Source: G965267605 sp965267605
Lineage (GTDB): Bacteria > Bacteroidota > Bacteroidia > Flavobacteriales_E > Vicingaceae
Length of the DNA: 64,000 bases
Reading direction: 5' to 3'
NCBI GenBank assembly: GCA_965267605.1
Contig: OZ254088.1
Coordinates: 3,286,001-3,350,000 of the forward strand
Shown piece after piece: positions 26,012-32,638 of the stretch (positions are counted from its first letter, which is position 1; each line of letters opens with the position of its first letter). The notes beneath the pieces were generated by a model, which saw nothing but the letters and a program-made list of their open reading frames with translations, did not search any database and had not been told where the DNA came from. Made by a program: the position numbers and the translations under genes.

Positions 26012-27277
26012 CTAGTATACTACAACCCTGGACGACCAGTGTTCATGGTCTGAACGGATTTTAAGCAGATATACTCCTTTAGATAAAGGTAGCTGAACAG
26101 AATGAGTCTGGCCGAAGCTCCTCCTTATGGCCAATCTCTGACCAGTCATTGAATAAACTTCGATCTCCAGCTGTTGCTGGTCGGCACCCCTAACGATGAT
26201 CTGATTGCCGTTATGGTACGTTGATATGTTGCCATTACTCCATTCACCCGTGCCGGCAGCAAAATAGTATGCAGTGTCACAGAAACGATGGGTATCACAT
26301 ACATTTCCAACCGTTAAAACAATCTTGTAAGCGCCAAAAGCGGCATATTGATGAGCCGGAGGATTTTGCTGTGTAGAAGAATTACCATCGCCAAAGTCCC
26401 AGTGGTAACTACTTCCATTGATACCCTGCCCTTTGCAGATATAATAACCTGAACTGTCTGTTACCGTACCATTGGCGTAGACGCTGTGGCCCGTGCCAAT
26501 CCAGTTGGATAGGCTATCGAAAACCGTAACATCGGCAATGTTTTGAAGGAAGGAAGCCACGTTGGCGGGTAGTCCACCCAGATGAGTGGAGCCCGAACAT
26601 CTCTTCTTATAGATCATGTTGTAGAAAACGCAAGCAGTTAGATAGGAACCCGCAACACTTGGATGGCTGTTATCTGTTGCCCAAAGATTAATGGTAGAGT
26701 CGGCCAGACGTGATGCTTTCCACGCCATGCCCACGGGTGCAACTGCAGCATGATTCAATTGCCCCAGCTGAAGGTAGGTTTGCCGCAATCTCCATTGCAT
26801 ACTATCGTAAGTACACAAAGGTGAATAGAAAGGGCAGTTGGCCTGATCGCCATATTTCCTTCCCCAGGTCATATAAAACATTGTTTCAATGCAAATATCG
26901 TTCGCATTAATAATGCTATCCAAAGCTGCAGCATATGGAATCACATCTTGCTGTACCTGCGCAGGTGGAAAGGCAGGCCGTTGACTCTGATCCTGTAAGA
27001 TGATGTAATCCCATTTCTTCGCATTGATCTTCGAGATTGAAGTAGAATTTGTGCTGTGACCTTGGAGTGTGTAACCACCCGGAGTGTTTTGATCGGTAAT
27101 CAACGTATCGCCTTTGCTTAGCGCAATTTGCTCAACCGTTTTAGGCATGGTATTGAAGTACGTGTAGGAGTTGCCAAGGAACAAAACCTCTTTTTTGGTT
27201 TGACCGTATGCTATGTTACAAACAAGAGAAATGAGGAGAGTGGAGGTTAGTTGTTTGACCAGCTTACGTGTTGTCAT
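26012..27277 (-). CDS. Secreted SGNH-fold protein with PKD and T9SS sorting domains
   Basis: A 421-residue protein with a signal peptide ending AYG-Q. It has an SGNH/GDSL-like domain with the nucleophile block FLGNSYT (Ser37) and the catalytic Asp/His block D202-N-S-H205. A PKD domain (about 285-330; YHWDFGDGNSS, H-Q-Y-x-x-x-G-x-Y) and a C-terminal T9SS type A sorting domain (EVYSMTGQRL ... GVYLLKIRSD) follow. It is probably an extracellular esterase or acetyl-transferring enzyme; the substrate is unknown. It lies just upstream of crtD on the same strand. Confidence 0.85.
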   Translation of the reverse strand: MTTRKLVKQLTSTLLISLVCNIAYGQTKKEVLFLGNSYTYFNTMPKTVEQIALSKGDTLITDQNTPGGYTLQGHSTNSTSISKINAKKWDYIILQDQSQRPAFPPAQVQQDVIPYAAALDSIINANDICIETMFYMTWGRKYGDQANCPFYSPLCTYDSMQWRLRQTYLQLGQLNHAAVAPVGMAWKASRLADSTINLWATDNSHPSVAGSYLTACVFYNMIYKKRCSGSTHLGGLPANVASFLQNIADVTVFDSLSNWIGTGHSVYANGTVTDSSGYYICKGQGINGSSYHWDFGDGNSSTQQNPPAHQYAAFGAYKIVLTVGNVCDTHRFCDTAYYFAAGTGEWSNGNISTYHNGNQIIVRGADQQQLEIEVYSMTGQRLAIRRSFGQTHSVQLPLSKGVYLLKIRSDHEHWSSRVVVY

Positions 27278-27299
27278 TTGTGGGAGAGATTATGTAATG

Positions 27300-27346
27300 A
27301 ATAAAACGAGTTTAGTCGAATAAAGTTTGAGGTCAAACGTTTTATT
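27300..27346. promoter_or_regulatory. Nested inverted repeats between divergent genes
   Basis: Outer arms AATAAAACG (27300-27308) and CGTTTTATT (27338-27346) form a perfect 9-bp inverted repeat. Inside is a tight dyad, GTTTGA (27325-27330) and TCAAAC (27333-27338), spaced by GG. It is located between the start of the SGNH-crtD operon (minus) and the histidine phosphatase gene (plus). A TTTG within the dyad could also be the -33 element for the minus operon. Candidate operator. Confidence 0.35.
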
Positions 27347-27405
27347 AAGTAAGAAGGTTGCCGCGGCAAATGGCCCACAAAAAGTTAATATTGGAAAGCT
27401 AGCGA

Positions 27406-27966
27406 ATGGACATTTATCTGATCAATCATACCACCCCTAATATTCCTCCTGATACATGCTATGGAGTAACGGATGTGGATCTTGCCCCAACTTTCAAGAA
27501 TGATCTTGCGGTGTTGCTGAAAAGTCTTCCCAGATCGTTCGAAGCCATCTATACAAGTCCCTTAAAAAGATGTATGAAGATCGCGATGGAAATGGAGGGG
27601 AACATTGTTATTCAGGATGACCGTATTGTTGATTTGAACTTTGGCGACTGGGAATTGAAGAAGTGGCACCTGATAGATCAATCGCTCGTTGAGGGTTGGA
27701 TGACCGATTTCTCAGACATTTCACCCAGAAACGGGGAGAGCTTTCTTCGATTATCTCATAGGGTTGAACAGTTTTGGGAAGACATGTTGAACGAACCTCA
27801 CAAGACTGTCGCGGTGGTTACTCATGCGAACGTGATCAAAGCATCGCTGGCTTTACTTTTGGAGGTACCTATTTCCAAAGGGATGAGCTTTCGGATAGAT
27901 TACGGAAGTGTATCGCGAATTCGTCTGGAGAGTTCTGGACTTAAGATCGATTATATCAATCGATAG
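27406..27966 (+). CDS. Histidine phosphatase family protein (CobC-like), altered RHG motif
   Basis: A 186-residue member of the phosphoglycerate mutase-like superfamily. It retains catalytic His8, Arg55 (TSPLKRC), the acid region FGDWE (Glu83) and the second His140 (VVTHANV). The sequence around His8 is L-I-N-H-T-T-P. Relatives have L-[IV]-R-H, so the phosphate-binding arginine of the R-H-G motif is replaced by Asn7 (codon AAT). CobC-type alpha-ribazole phosphatases have this length and the H-T-x-P start, but no cobalamin genes are nearby. Activity may be reduced or redirected. Confidence 0.85.
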   Translation: MDIYLINHTTPNIPPDTCYGVTDVDLAPTFKNDLAVLLKSLPRSFEAIYTSPLKRCMKIAMEMEGNIVIQDDRIVDLNFGDWELKKWHLIDQSLVEGWMTDFSDISPRNGESFLRLSHRVEQFWEDMLNEPHKTVAVVTHANVIKASLALLLEVPISKGMSFRIDYGSVSRIRLESSGLKIDYINR

Positions 27967-27969
27967 TGG

Positions 27970-28575
27970 CTACTTCCTGTTAAGGTCGTTGGCAACAATG
28001 GCCATGAATTCCTTTCTGGTACTATCCTTTTGGAACTCCCCCTGAAAAGCAGACGTGGTTGTTACCGAGTTTTGCTTCTGAATTCCACGCATTTGCATAC
28101 ACAAGTGCTGAGCTTCAATGATCACCGCCACACCAATGGGATCAAGGGTTTCCTGGATGCAATCACGGATTTCAATAGTCAATCGCTCCTGCACCTGAAG
28201 CCTGCGTGCGAAGGCATCAACAATTCTTGGAATCTTGCTTAGTCCAACAATCTTACCATTGGGGATATACGCAACATGTGCCTTGCCAAAGAAAGGAAGC
28301 ATGTGGTGCTCACACATAGAGTAAACCTCAATATCCTTCACCACAACCATTTCAGAATATTCTTCATGGAAGATGGCCGACTCAAGTATTTCTCGTGGAT
28401 CAATACAATGTCCGTGTGTGAGAAACATCATGGCTTTCGCCACACGCTCAGAAGTTTTCTTCAGGCCTTCTCTTTCCGGATCCTCTTCGAGTCCAACGAG
28501 TACCTCACGGTACAGTTCGGATAGTTTATCTACAGTCTCCTGATTGTACTGGTGTTCATGTTTGTAATTCCCCAT
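27970..28575 (-). CDS. folE: GTP cyclohydrolase I
   Basis: Converts GTP to 7,8-dihydroneopterin triphosphate, the first step of folate, biopterin and related pterin synthesis. It is 201 residues long, the typical size. Zinc ligands are visible: Cys88 and His91 in MCEHHMLPF, and Cys159 in QHLCMQMRG. Conserved GLSKIPRIVDAFARRLQVQE and QNSVTTTSAF segments are present. The start lies 2 bp after the PTPS stop. It is the last gene of the crtI-crtB-idi-PTPS-folE run and ends 3 bp from the convergent phosphatase gene. Confidence 0.97.
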   Translation of the reverse strand: MGNYKHEHQYNQETVDKLSELYREVLVGLEEDPEREGLKKTSERVAKAMMFLTHGHCIDPREILESAIFHEEYSEMVVVKDIEVYSMCEHHMLPFFGKAHVAYIPNGKIVGLSKIPRIVDAFARRLQVQERLTIEIRDCIQETLDPIGVAVIIEAQHLCMQMRGIQKQNSVTTTSAFQGEFQKDSTRKEFMAIVANDLNRK

Positions 28576-28577
28576 CG

Positions 28578-28991
28578 CTATACTCCTTTGTATTCTGCGT
28601 AGTTGTTTTCAGTTTCGTTGACCTTTACGTGCAACACATACTCCTCACTGATTTCAGGCCGCAACAATTGCCAGATAACCAGGGCAATATTCTCAACGGT
28701 AGGATTCAAGTTGCTAAATTCTTTCGTATCAAGATTAAGGTTCTTGTGATCAAAGCGTTCAATTACTTCCCTGTTGATGATATCACCAAGATCGAAAAGA
28801 TCAAAAACGAATCCTGTATCCTGGTTGACAGTCCCGGTAATTGAAACAAACAATTCGTAATTGTGACCATGATAGTTCGGGTTGTTGCATTTTCCAAAAA
28901 CCCTGTTGTTGGTTTCCATATCCCATTCCGGATTGAACAACCTATGCGCAGCATTGAATCTGGCCCTTCTTATAACGGTGGCCTGATTCAT
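28578..28991 (-). CDS. 6-pyruvoyltetrahydropterin synthase family, mammalian-type motif
   Basis: A 137-residue PTPS/QueD-family enzyme. Zinc ligands are His16, His41 and His43. The catalytic cysteine is Cys35 in the motif C-N-N-P-N-Y-H-G-H, five residues between Cys and HGH. Mammalian PTPS (tetrahydrobiopterin synthesis) has this spacing, whereas QueD has C-x3-H-G-H. Adjacent folE supplies dihydroneopterin triphosphate, its substrate. The ATG at 28991 overlaps the idi stop by 4 bp (ATGA); an upstream start at 29021 would overlap by 34 bp and is rejected. A QueD-like (queuosine) role cannot be excluded. Confidence 0.88.
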   Translation of the reverse strand: MNQATVIRRARFNAAHRLFNPEWDMETNNRVFGKCNNPNYHGHNYELFVSITGTVNQDTGFVFDLFDLGDIINREVIERFDHKNLNLDTKEFSNLNPTVENIALVIWQLLRPEISEEYVLHVKVNETENNYAEYKGV

Positions 28992-29506
28992 TCTGATCTG
29001 CGTTTTAAGACCTCGGCCCAACAGATCTTGAACCAGCTGGTATAATGATCTGGGTTGCTCTGGATATCCTGATTTAACTCCTCCAGTCCGATGTACTTCC
29101 AGGCCTGTACTTCTTCAGCATTGGGTTGTGGATCATCACTGTATTCCCCGAACAGCACGTGGTCAAATTCGTGTTCGGTAAGCCCATCGTTCAATTCACT
29201 TTTGTATGTGAAAGTGAACACCTCGTTCATTGGACAAGAGAATCCCATTTCTTCCATCATCCTTCTGTGGGCTGCATCAAGTGTGGATTCACCGGGTCTT
29301 TGGTGACTACAGCAGGTGTTCGTCCAAAGCCCTCCGCTGTGGTATTTGCTCTTCGCTCGTTGCTGCAATAGTAGCTCTCCACGATCATTGAAAATGAACA
29401 CAGAGAATGCGCGATGCAATATGGCTTTTTCGTGCGCCTCCATCTTCTCCATCGTACCTATCTCACGATCATCAATGTCTACGAGTATAACTTCCTCCAT
29501 GGTCAT
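28988..29506 (-). CDS. idi: Isopentenyl-diphosphate delta-isomerase, type I
   Basis: Interconverts isopentenyl and dimethylallyl diphosphate, feeding isoprenoid and carotenoid synthesis. It is a 172-residue Nudix-fold enzyme. It has the active cysteine region W-T-N-T-C-C-S-H (Cys66), a Nudix-type helix (GESTLDAAHRRMMEEMGF) and the metal/acid segment EHEFDHVLFGEY. Two near-adjacent ATGs (29506 and 29500) are possible starts. It is 36 bp downstream of crtB and overlaps the PTPS gene. Confidence 0.95.
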   Translation of the reverse strand: MTMEEVILVDIDDREIGTMEKMEAHEKAILHRAFSVFIFNDRGELLLQQRAKSKYHSGGLWTNTCCSHQRPGESTLDAAHRRMMEEMGFSCPMNEVFTFTYKSELNDGLTEHEFDHVLFGEYSDDPQPNAEEVQAWKYIGLEELNQDIQSNPDHYTSWFKICWAEVLKRRSE

Positions 29507-29542
29507 TGCCGGATAATCTTCCCGAAGATAATGTTACTGTCG

Positions 29543-30385
29543 CTAAAGAAGGTTAAAACTGTGCTTGACATATGAGCGTGCAAGTAGCGCAACTTTACTT
29601 GGATTAGAAATGCGAACACGTTGAGATTTGATAGTCGAAGCAGGCATCAACTGAATTTTTCTAAACAGCCTTCTGTAGTAGCGGTACGCAAGGTAAACAC
29701 CAAACCTTGAGGATTTTGGAAGGTTGAGAATGCCTTTGTAAGCTTCTGCAAAATCTTCTGCAATTTCCTTCTCAAGCTTGGCCTTGTGGTTATCGTCAAG
29801 TTGCTCGAAATCCAGACCAGGGAAGTAGGTTCTGCCCAGGAGTTCATAGTCGGCAGCCATATCTCTAAGGAAATTCACCTTCTGGAAAGCCGCGCCTAAC
29901 TTCATGGCGGATGGCTTTAGTGTTTTGTACATTTCCACATTCCCTTCTACAAACACTTTAAGGCACATAAGGCCTACCACTTCTGCAGATCCCAGGATGT
30001 AGTATTCGAACGATTCCCGATCGTAGAGTTGCTCCGTGAGATCCATCTTCATGCTGTGCAGAAACTGGTCAATGAGCTGGCGATCAATATTGTATTTATT
30101 GACGGTAAGCTGAAAGCTATTGAGAATAGGGTTCAAGCTTATGCCACGCTCAATCGCATCATAGGTGTCACGCTCGAATCTTTCAAGAAGTAACGTTTTA
30201 TCTTGTTCGTGAAACGTGTCTACGATTTCATCTGCGAAACGCGTGAAGCCATATATTGCGCTAATGCCATCTCGCTGATCTTTTCTAAGCATTCGTATTC
30301 CTGCAGAGAACGAAGTGCTGTACTTCCTTGCCGTAACATTGCTGATTCGGAAGGAAACTGTATCGAATAATGCCCGCTGATTCAT
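29543..30385 (-). CDS. crtB: Phytoene synthase
   Basis: Condenses two geranylgeranyl diphosphates to phytoene. It is 280 residues long. The two aspartate-rich motifs of squalene/phytoene synthases are present: D52-E-I-V-D56 and D175-M-A-A-D179 (within NFLRDMAADYE), as is the Y-C-x-x-V-A-G-like segment in altered form (EYYILGSAEVVGLM). The ATG overlaps the crtI stop by 4 bp. No crtE (GGPP synthase) is in the window, so the precursor must come from elsewhere in the genome. Confidence 0.95.
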   Translation of the reverse strand: MNQRALFDTVSFRISNVTARKYSTSFSAGIRMLRKDQRDGISAIYGFTRFADEIVDTFHEQDKTLLLERFERDTYDAIERGISLNPILNSFQLTVNKYNIDRQLIDQFLHSMKMDLTEQLYDRESFEYYILGSAEVVGLMCLKVFVEGNVEMYKTLKPSAMKLGAAFQKVNFLRDMAADYELLGRTYFPGLDFEQLDDNHKAKLEKEIAEDFAEAYKGILNLPKSSRFGVYLAYRYYRRLFRKIQLMPASTIKSQRVRISNPSKVALLARSYVKHSFNLL

Positions 30386-31863
30386 GGTGAGAGTAAGGTT
30401 TGTTCATGAACAAGCTGCCCTGCCAGTTCACCTGATATTATTGAAGGTGGCACACCAGGTCCTGGAACAGTAAGCTGCCCCGCGAAATACAGGTTGCTTA
30501 CCTTTTTGCTTTTCATGCTAGGTTTGAAAAATGCGGTTTGTTTCAAAGTGTTGGCCAGTCCGTAGGCATTGCCCCGGAATGAATGATAATCGGACACAAA
30601 ATCTTTTGCACTGAATGACCGTCTGAAGGATATATGCTCCAGAATGTTCAAGTTGGTTTGTTTTTCTATCCTTTGCGCAACGATCTCCAGATACCTGTCG
30701 TGCACTTCTTGTTCGTTTTGCGCTTCCAGCCCAGCGGCTGTAGGTATAAGTATAAACAAGTTTTCGCAATTCTTTGGAGCTACAGAAGGATCTGTTTTAG
30801 AAGGCACGCAAACATAAAATAGTGGCTTCTCAGGGAGCTGAGGATCATCATAGATGGCCTGAACATGTGTGTCGAAGTCCGCGTCAAAGAACAGATTATG
30901 ATGATGTAAGTTGGGAACCTTCTTATCTAGCCCCAAATAATAAAGAATGGAGGATGGAGCCATGGTCCGACCTTCCCAGTAATTATGATCGTACGTTCTG
31001 TGCGAAGCATCCAGCATCTTTGTTTCCGTGTGATGGTAGTCTGCTGCACTAACCACATAATCAGGAGTGAAGCTTCCATTGGACAATTGCAGTGAAACCA
31101 CTTTACCATCTGCCACTTCTACCTTCAATACTTCTGTTGAGGTATGAAAGTGAACCCCCAGTTCCCTGGCAATGGATACAATCGCTTGTACAATTTGATT
31201 CATGCCGCCCATCGGATACCAGGTGCCCAATTTCATATCGGCATAGTTCATCAAACTATACAGTGCGGGTGTGTCTGCAGGTTTGGCTCCAAGAAATAGT
31301 ACCGGAAATTCAACCAGAGAGATCAACTTTGGATGTGAGAAGTATTTCCTCACATGCTTGCTGAAGGATTGCAGCAAATCCAGTTTCATGGAGTTCTTCA
31401 TCACCGATGTGGTCATGAATTCAGTCACTGATAGCGATGGTTTCCTGACAAATTCACCCATCCCGATGTCGTACTTGGTTTTGGCTTCCTTCATGAAAGC
31501 CTCGAGTCTTTCAGCAGAACCGGGCTCAAGCTTATCGAACATTTGTTTCAATTCATTCCAATCGGAAGGAACCTCCACCACCTCATCCTCGAAAACCACA
31601 TTATAGGATGGACTTATACGCTGCAACTGGTAAAAATCCGATGTGGTATATCCGAAAAGGGAGTAGAACTGCTCGAAGATTTCGGGCATCCAATACCAGC
31701 TTGGCCCCATGTCAAATGTGTAGCCCTCCGCCTCAAACTTTCTCGCACGGCCACCCAGGTCTTCGTTCTTTTCGAAGACATGTACTTCGTGCCCTTCTTT
31801 GGCAAGTTTACATGCTGCTGTTAGTCCTGCAAATCCAGAACCGATGATGGCGATCGTAGGCAT
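30382..31863 (-). CDS. crtI: Phytoene desaturase
   Basis: A 493-residue FAD-dependent desaturase converting phytoene to lycopene. It has the N-terminal FAD motif GSGFAGLTAA (8-17), F-D-M-G-P-S-W-Y-W-M near 50, a middle G-T-W-Y-P-M-G-G-M segment and the C-terminal carotenoid-oxidoreductase signature LYFAGQLTVPGPGVPPSI. It is the first gene of the carotenoid-pterin operon. A perfect palindrome lies 5 bp upstream of the start codon. It pairs with the CrtD paralogue encoded 6 kb away on the same strand. Confidence 0.95.
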   Translation of the reverse strand: MPTIAIIGSGFAGLTAACKLAKEGHEVHVFEKNEDLGGRARKFEAEGYTFDMGPSWYWMPEIFEQFYSLFGYTTSDFYQLQRISPSYNVVFEDEVVEVPSDWNELKQMFDKLEPGSAERLEAFMKEAKTKYDIGMGEFVRKPSLSVTEFMTTSVMKNSMKLDLLQSFSKHVRKYFSHPKLISLVEFPVLFLGAKPADTPALYSLMNYADMKLGTWYPMGGMNQIVQAIVSIARELGVHFHTSTEVLKVEVADGKVVSLQLSNGSFTPDYVVSAADYHHTETKMLDASHRTYDHNYWEGRTMAPSSILYYLGLDKKVPNLHHHNLFFDADFDTHVQAIYDDPQLPEKPLFYVCVPSKTDPSVAPKNCENLFILIPTAAGLEAQNEQEVHDRYLEIVAQRIEKQTNLNILEHISFRRSFSAKDFVSDYHSFRGNAYGLANTLKQTAFFKPSMKSKKVSNLYFAGQLTVPGPGVPPSIISGELAGQLVHEQTLLSP

Positions 31864-31868
31864 GCGCA

Positions 31869-31892
31869 GTTATTGTTCTCTTGAACAATAAC
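31869..31892. promoter_or_regulatory. Perfect 10-bp palindrome upstream of crtI (candidate operator)
   Basis: The arms GTTATTGTTC and GAACAATAAC are separated by TCTT. The element ends 5 bp before the crtI start codon, so it lies in the promoter or leader of the carotenoid operon. It lacks a following U-tract, so it is not an obvious terminator. The symmetry suits a dimeric repressor; MerR-type CarH/LitR regulators often control carotenoid genes, but none is encoded in this window. As RNA it could instead fold at the ribosome-binding region. Confidence 0.55.
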
Positions 31893-31924
31893 CAAGTTAC
31901 TACGAAAATGTTCGGAGCGCTAGC

Positions 31925-32542
31925 TTACTTAACGTAAACTCTTCTCGAATACATAGAATTTTCTGAAGCCGCTGTAATAAGGTAGCATCCCGGTGCTAGC
32001 GATTCATCAACAATAGATCCAGAAATACTCTTTCCTTCCTGCTGCAAAATAGCTCTTGCGATATGCTCATTGCCATCCTTATCTCTAAGAATAACAAGGG
32101 CATGCTTCTGATTTGGATTCTTTGCGAAACTTACAACAGACTCCTTATGACCAATCGGGTTCAACACAATTCTCTTTCTTCTCTTACCCTTGTAATCAAC
32201 CGGCACAATATTGGAAACACATTGAACGCCATCTCCGCCAATCTGCTTAAGTCGGTAATACGTTCTTCCACGTTTTGGAGTAACATCCGTTTCGAAATAA
32301 CTCATTTGCTGTAGTGATGGGGTAGCAGCCTTGATGTACCCAATCATTTCGAACTCCTTGCCGTTTCGGCTTCGCTCGATTAGAAATTGATTTGTTCCAA
32401 TTGGATTCACAGAACGCCAGGAAACCTCAATTTTCTTTCCGTTAACGATGGCATTAAATTCTTCAATGGAACTTTCGTATTGGGCTGAAACACCCGATGT
32501 AAACAACAGTCCAACTGTTGCAACAAGTAATGTTCTTTTCAT
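31925..32542 (-). CDS. Small secreted fibronectin-III-like protein
   Basis: A 205-residue protein with a signal peptide ending VSA-QYESS. Residues 25-115 match the Fn3-like module that often precedes T9SS signals (I-E-V-S-W-R-S-V-N, FLIERSRNGKEFEMIG, T-Y-Y-R-L-K-Q-I-G-G-D-G). The C-terminus (SLAPGCYLITAAS ... RRVYVK) resembles a short T9SS type A sorting domain. It looks like the C-terminal third of a larger cargo protein standing alone. A passenger domain is absent, so it may be a minimal cargo or a decayed remnant. Confidence 0.75.
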   Translation of the reverse strand: MKRTLLVATVGLLFTSGVSAQYESSIEEFNAIVNGKKIEVSWRSVNPIGTNQFLIERSRNGKEFEMIGYIKAATPSLQQMSYFETDVTPKRGRTYYRLKQIGGDGVQCVSNIVPVDYKGKRRKRIVLNPIGHKESVVSFAKNPNQKHALVILRDKDGNEHIARAILQQEGKSISGSIVDESLAPGCYLITAASENSMYSRRVYVK

Positions 32543-32547
32543 CTGAG

Positions 32548-32608
32548 TTCGAATAGCTTCGCCAATTTAGTCAATTAACGATTACTTCACACGAAGCTAA
32601 AATTCGAA
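32548..32608. repeat. Long-arm inverted repeat
   Basis: A left arm of TTCGAA, T, AGCTTCG (32548-32561) pairs with a right arm of CGAAGCT, AAAA, TTCGAA (32592-32608), giving 13 paired bases with a small bulge and a 30-nt loop. It lies between the stop of the 1363-residue gene and the start of the next minus-strand gene, 5 bp from that start. There is no U-tract in either direction, so an mRNA stem or protein-binding site is more likely than a terminator. Confidence 0.4.
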
Positions 32609-32638
32609 TTTTCAACACATTATAAGATTTCTACTGGG

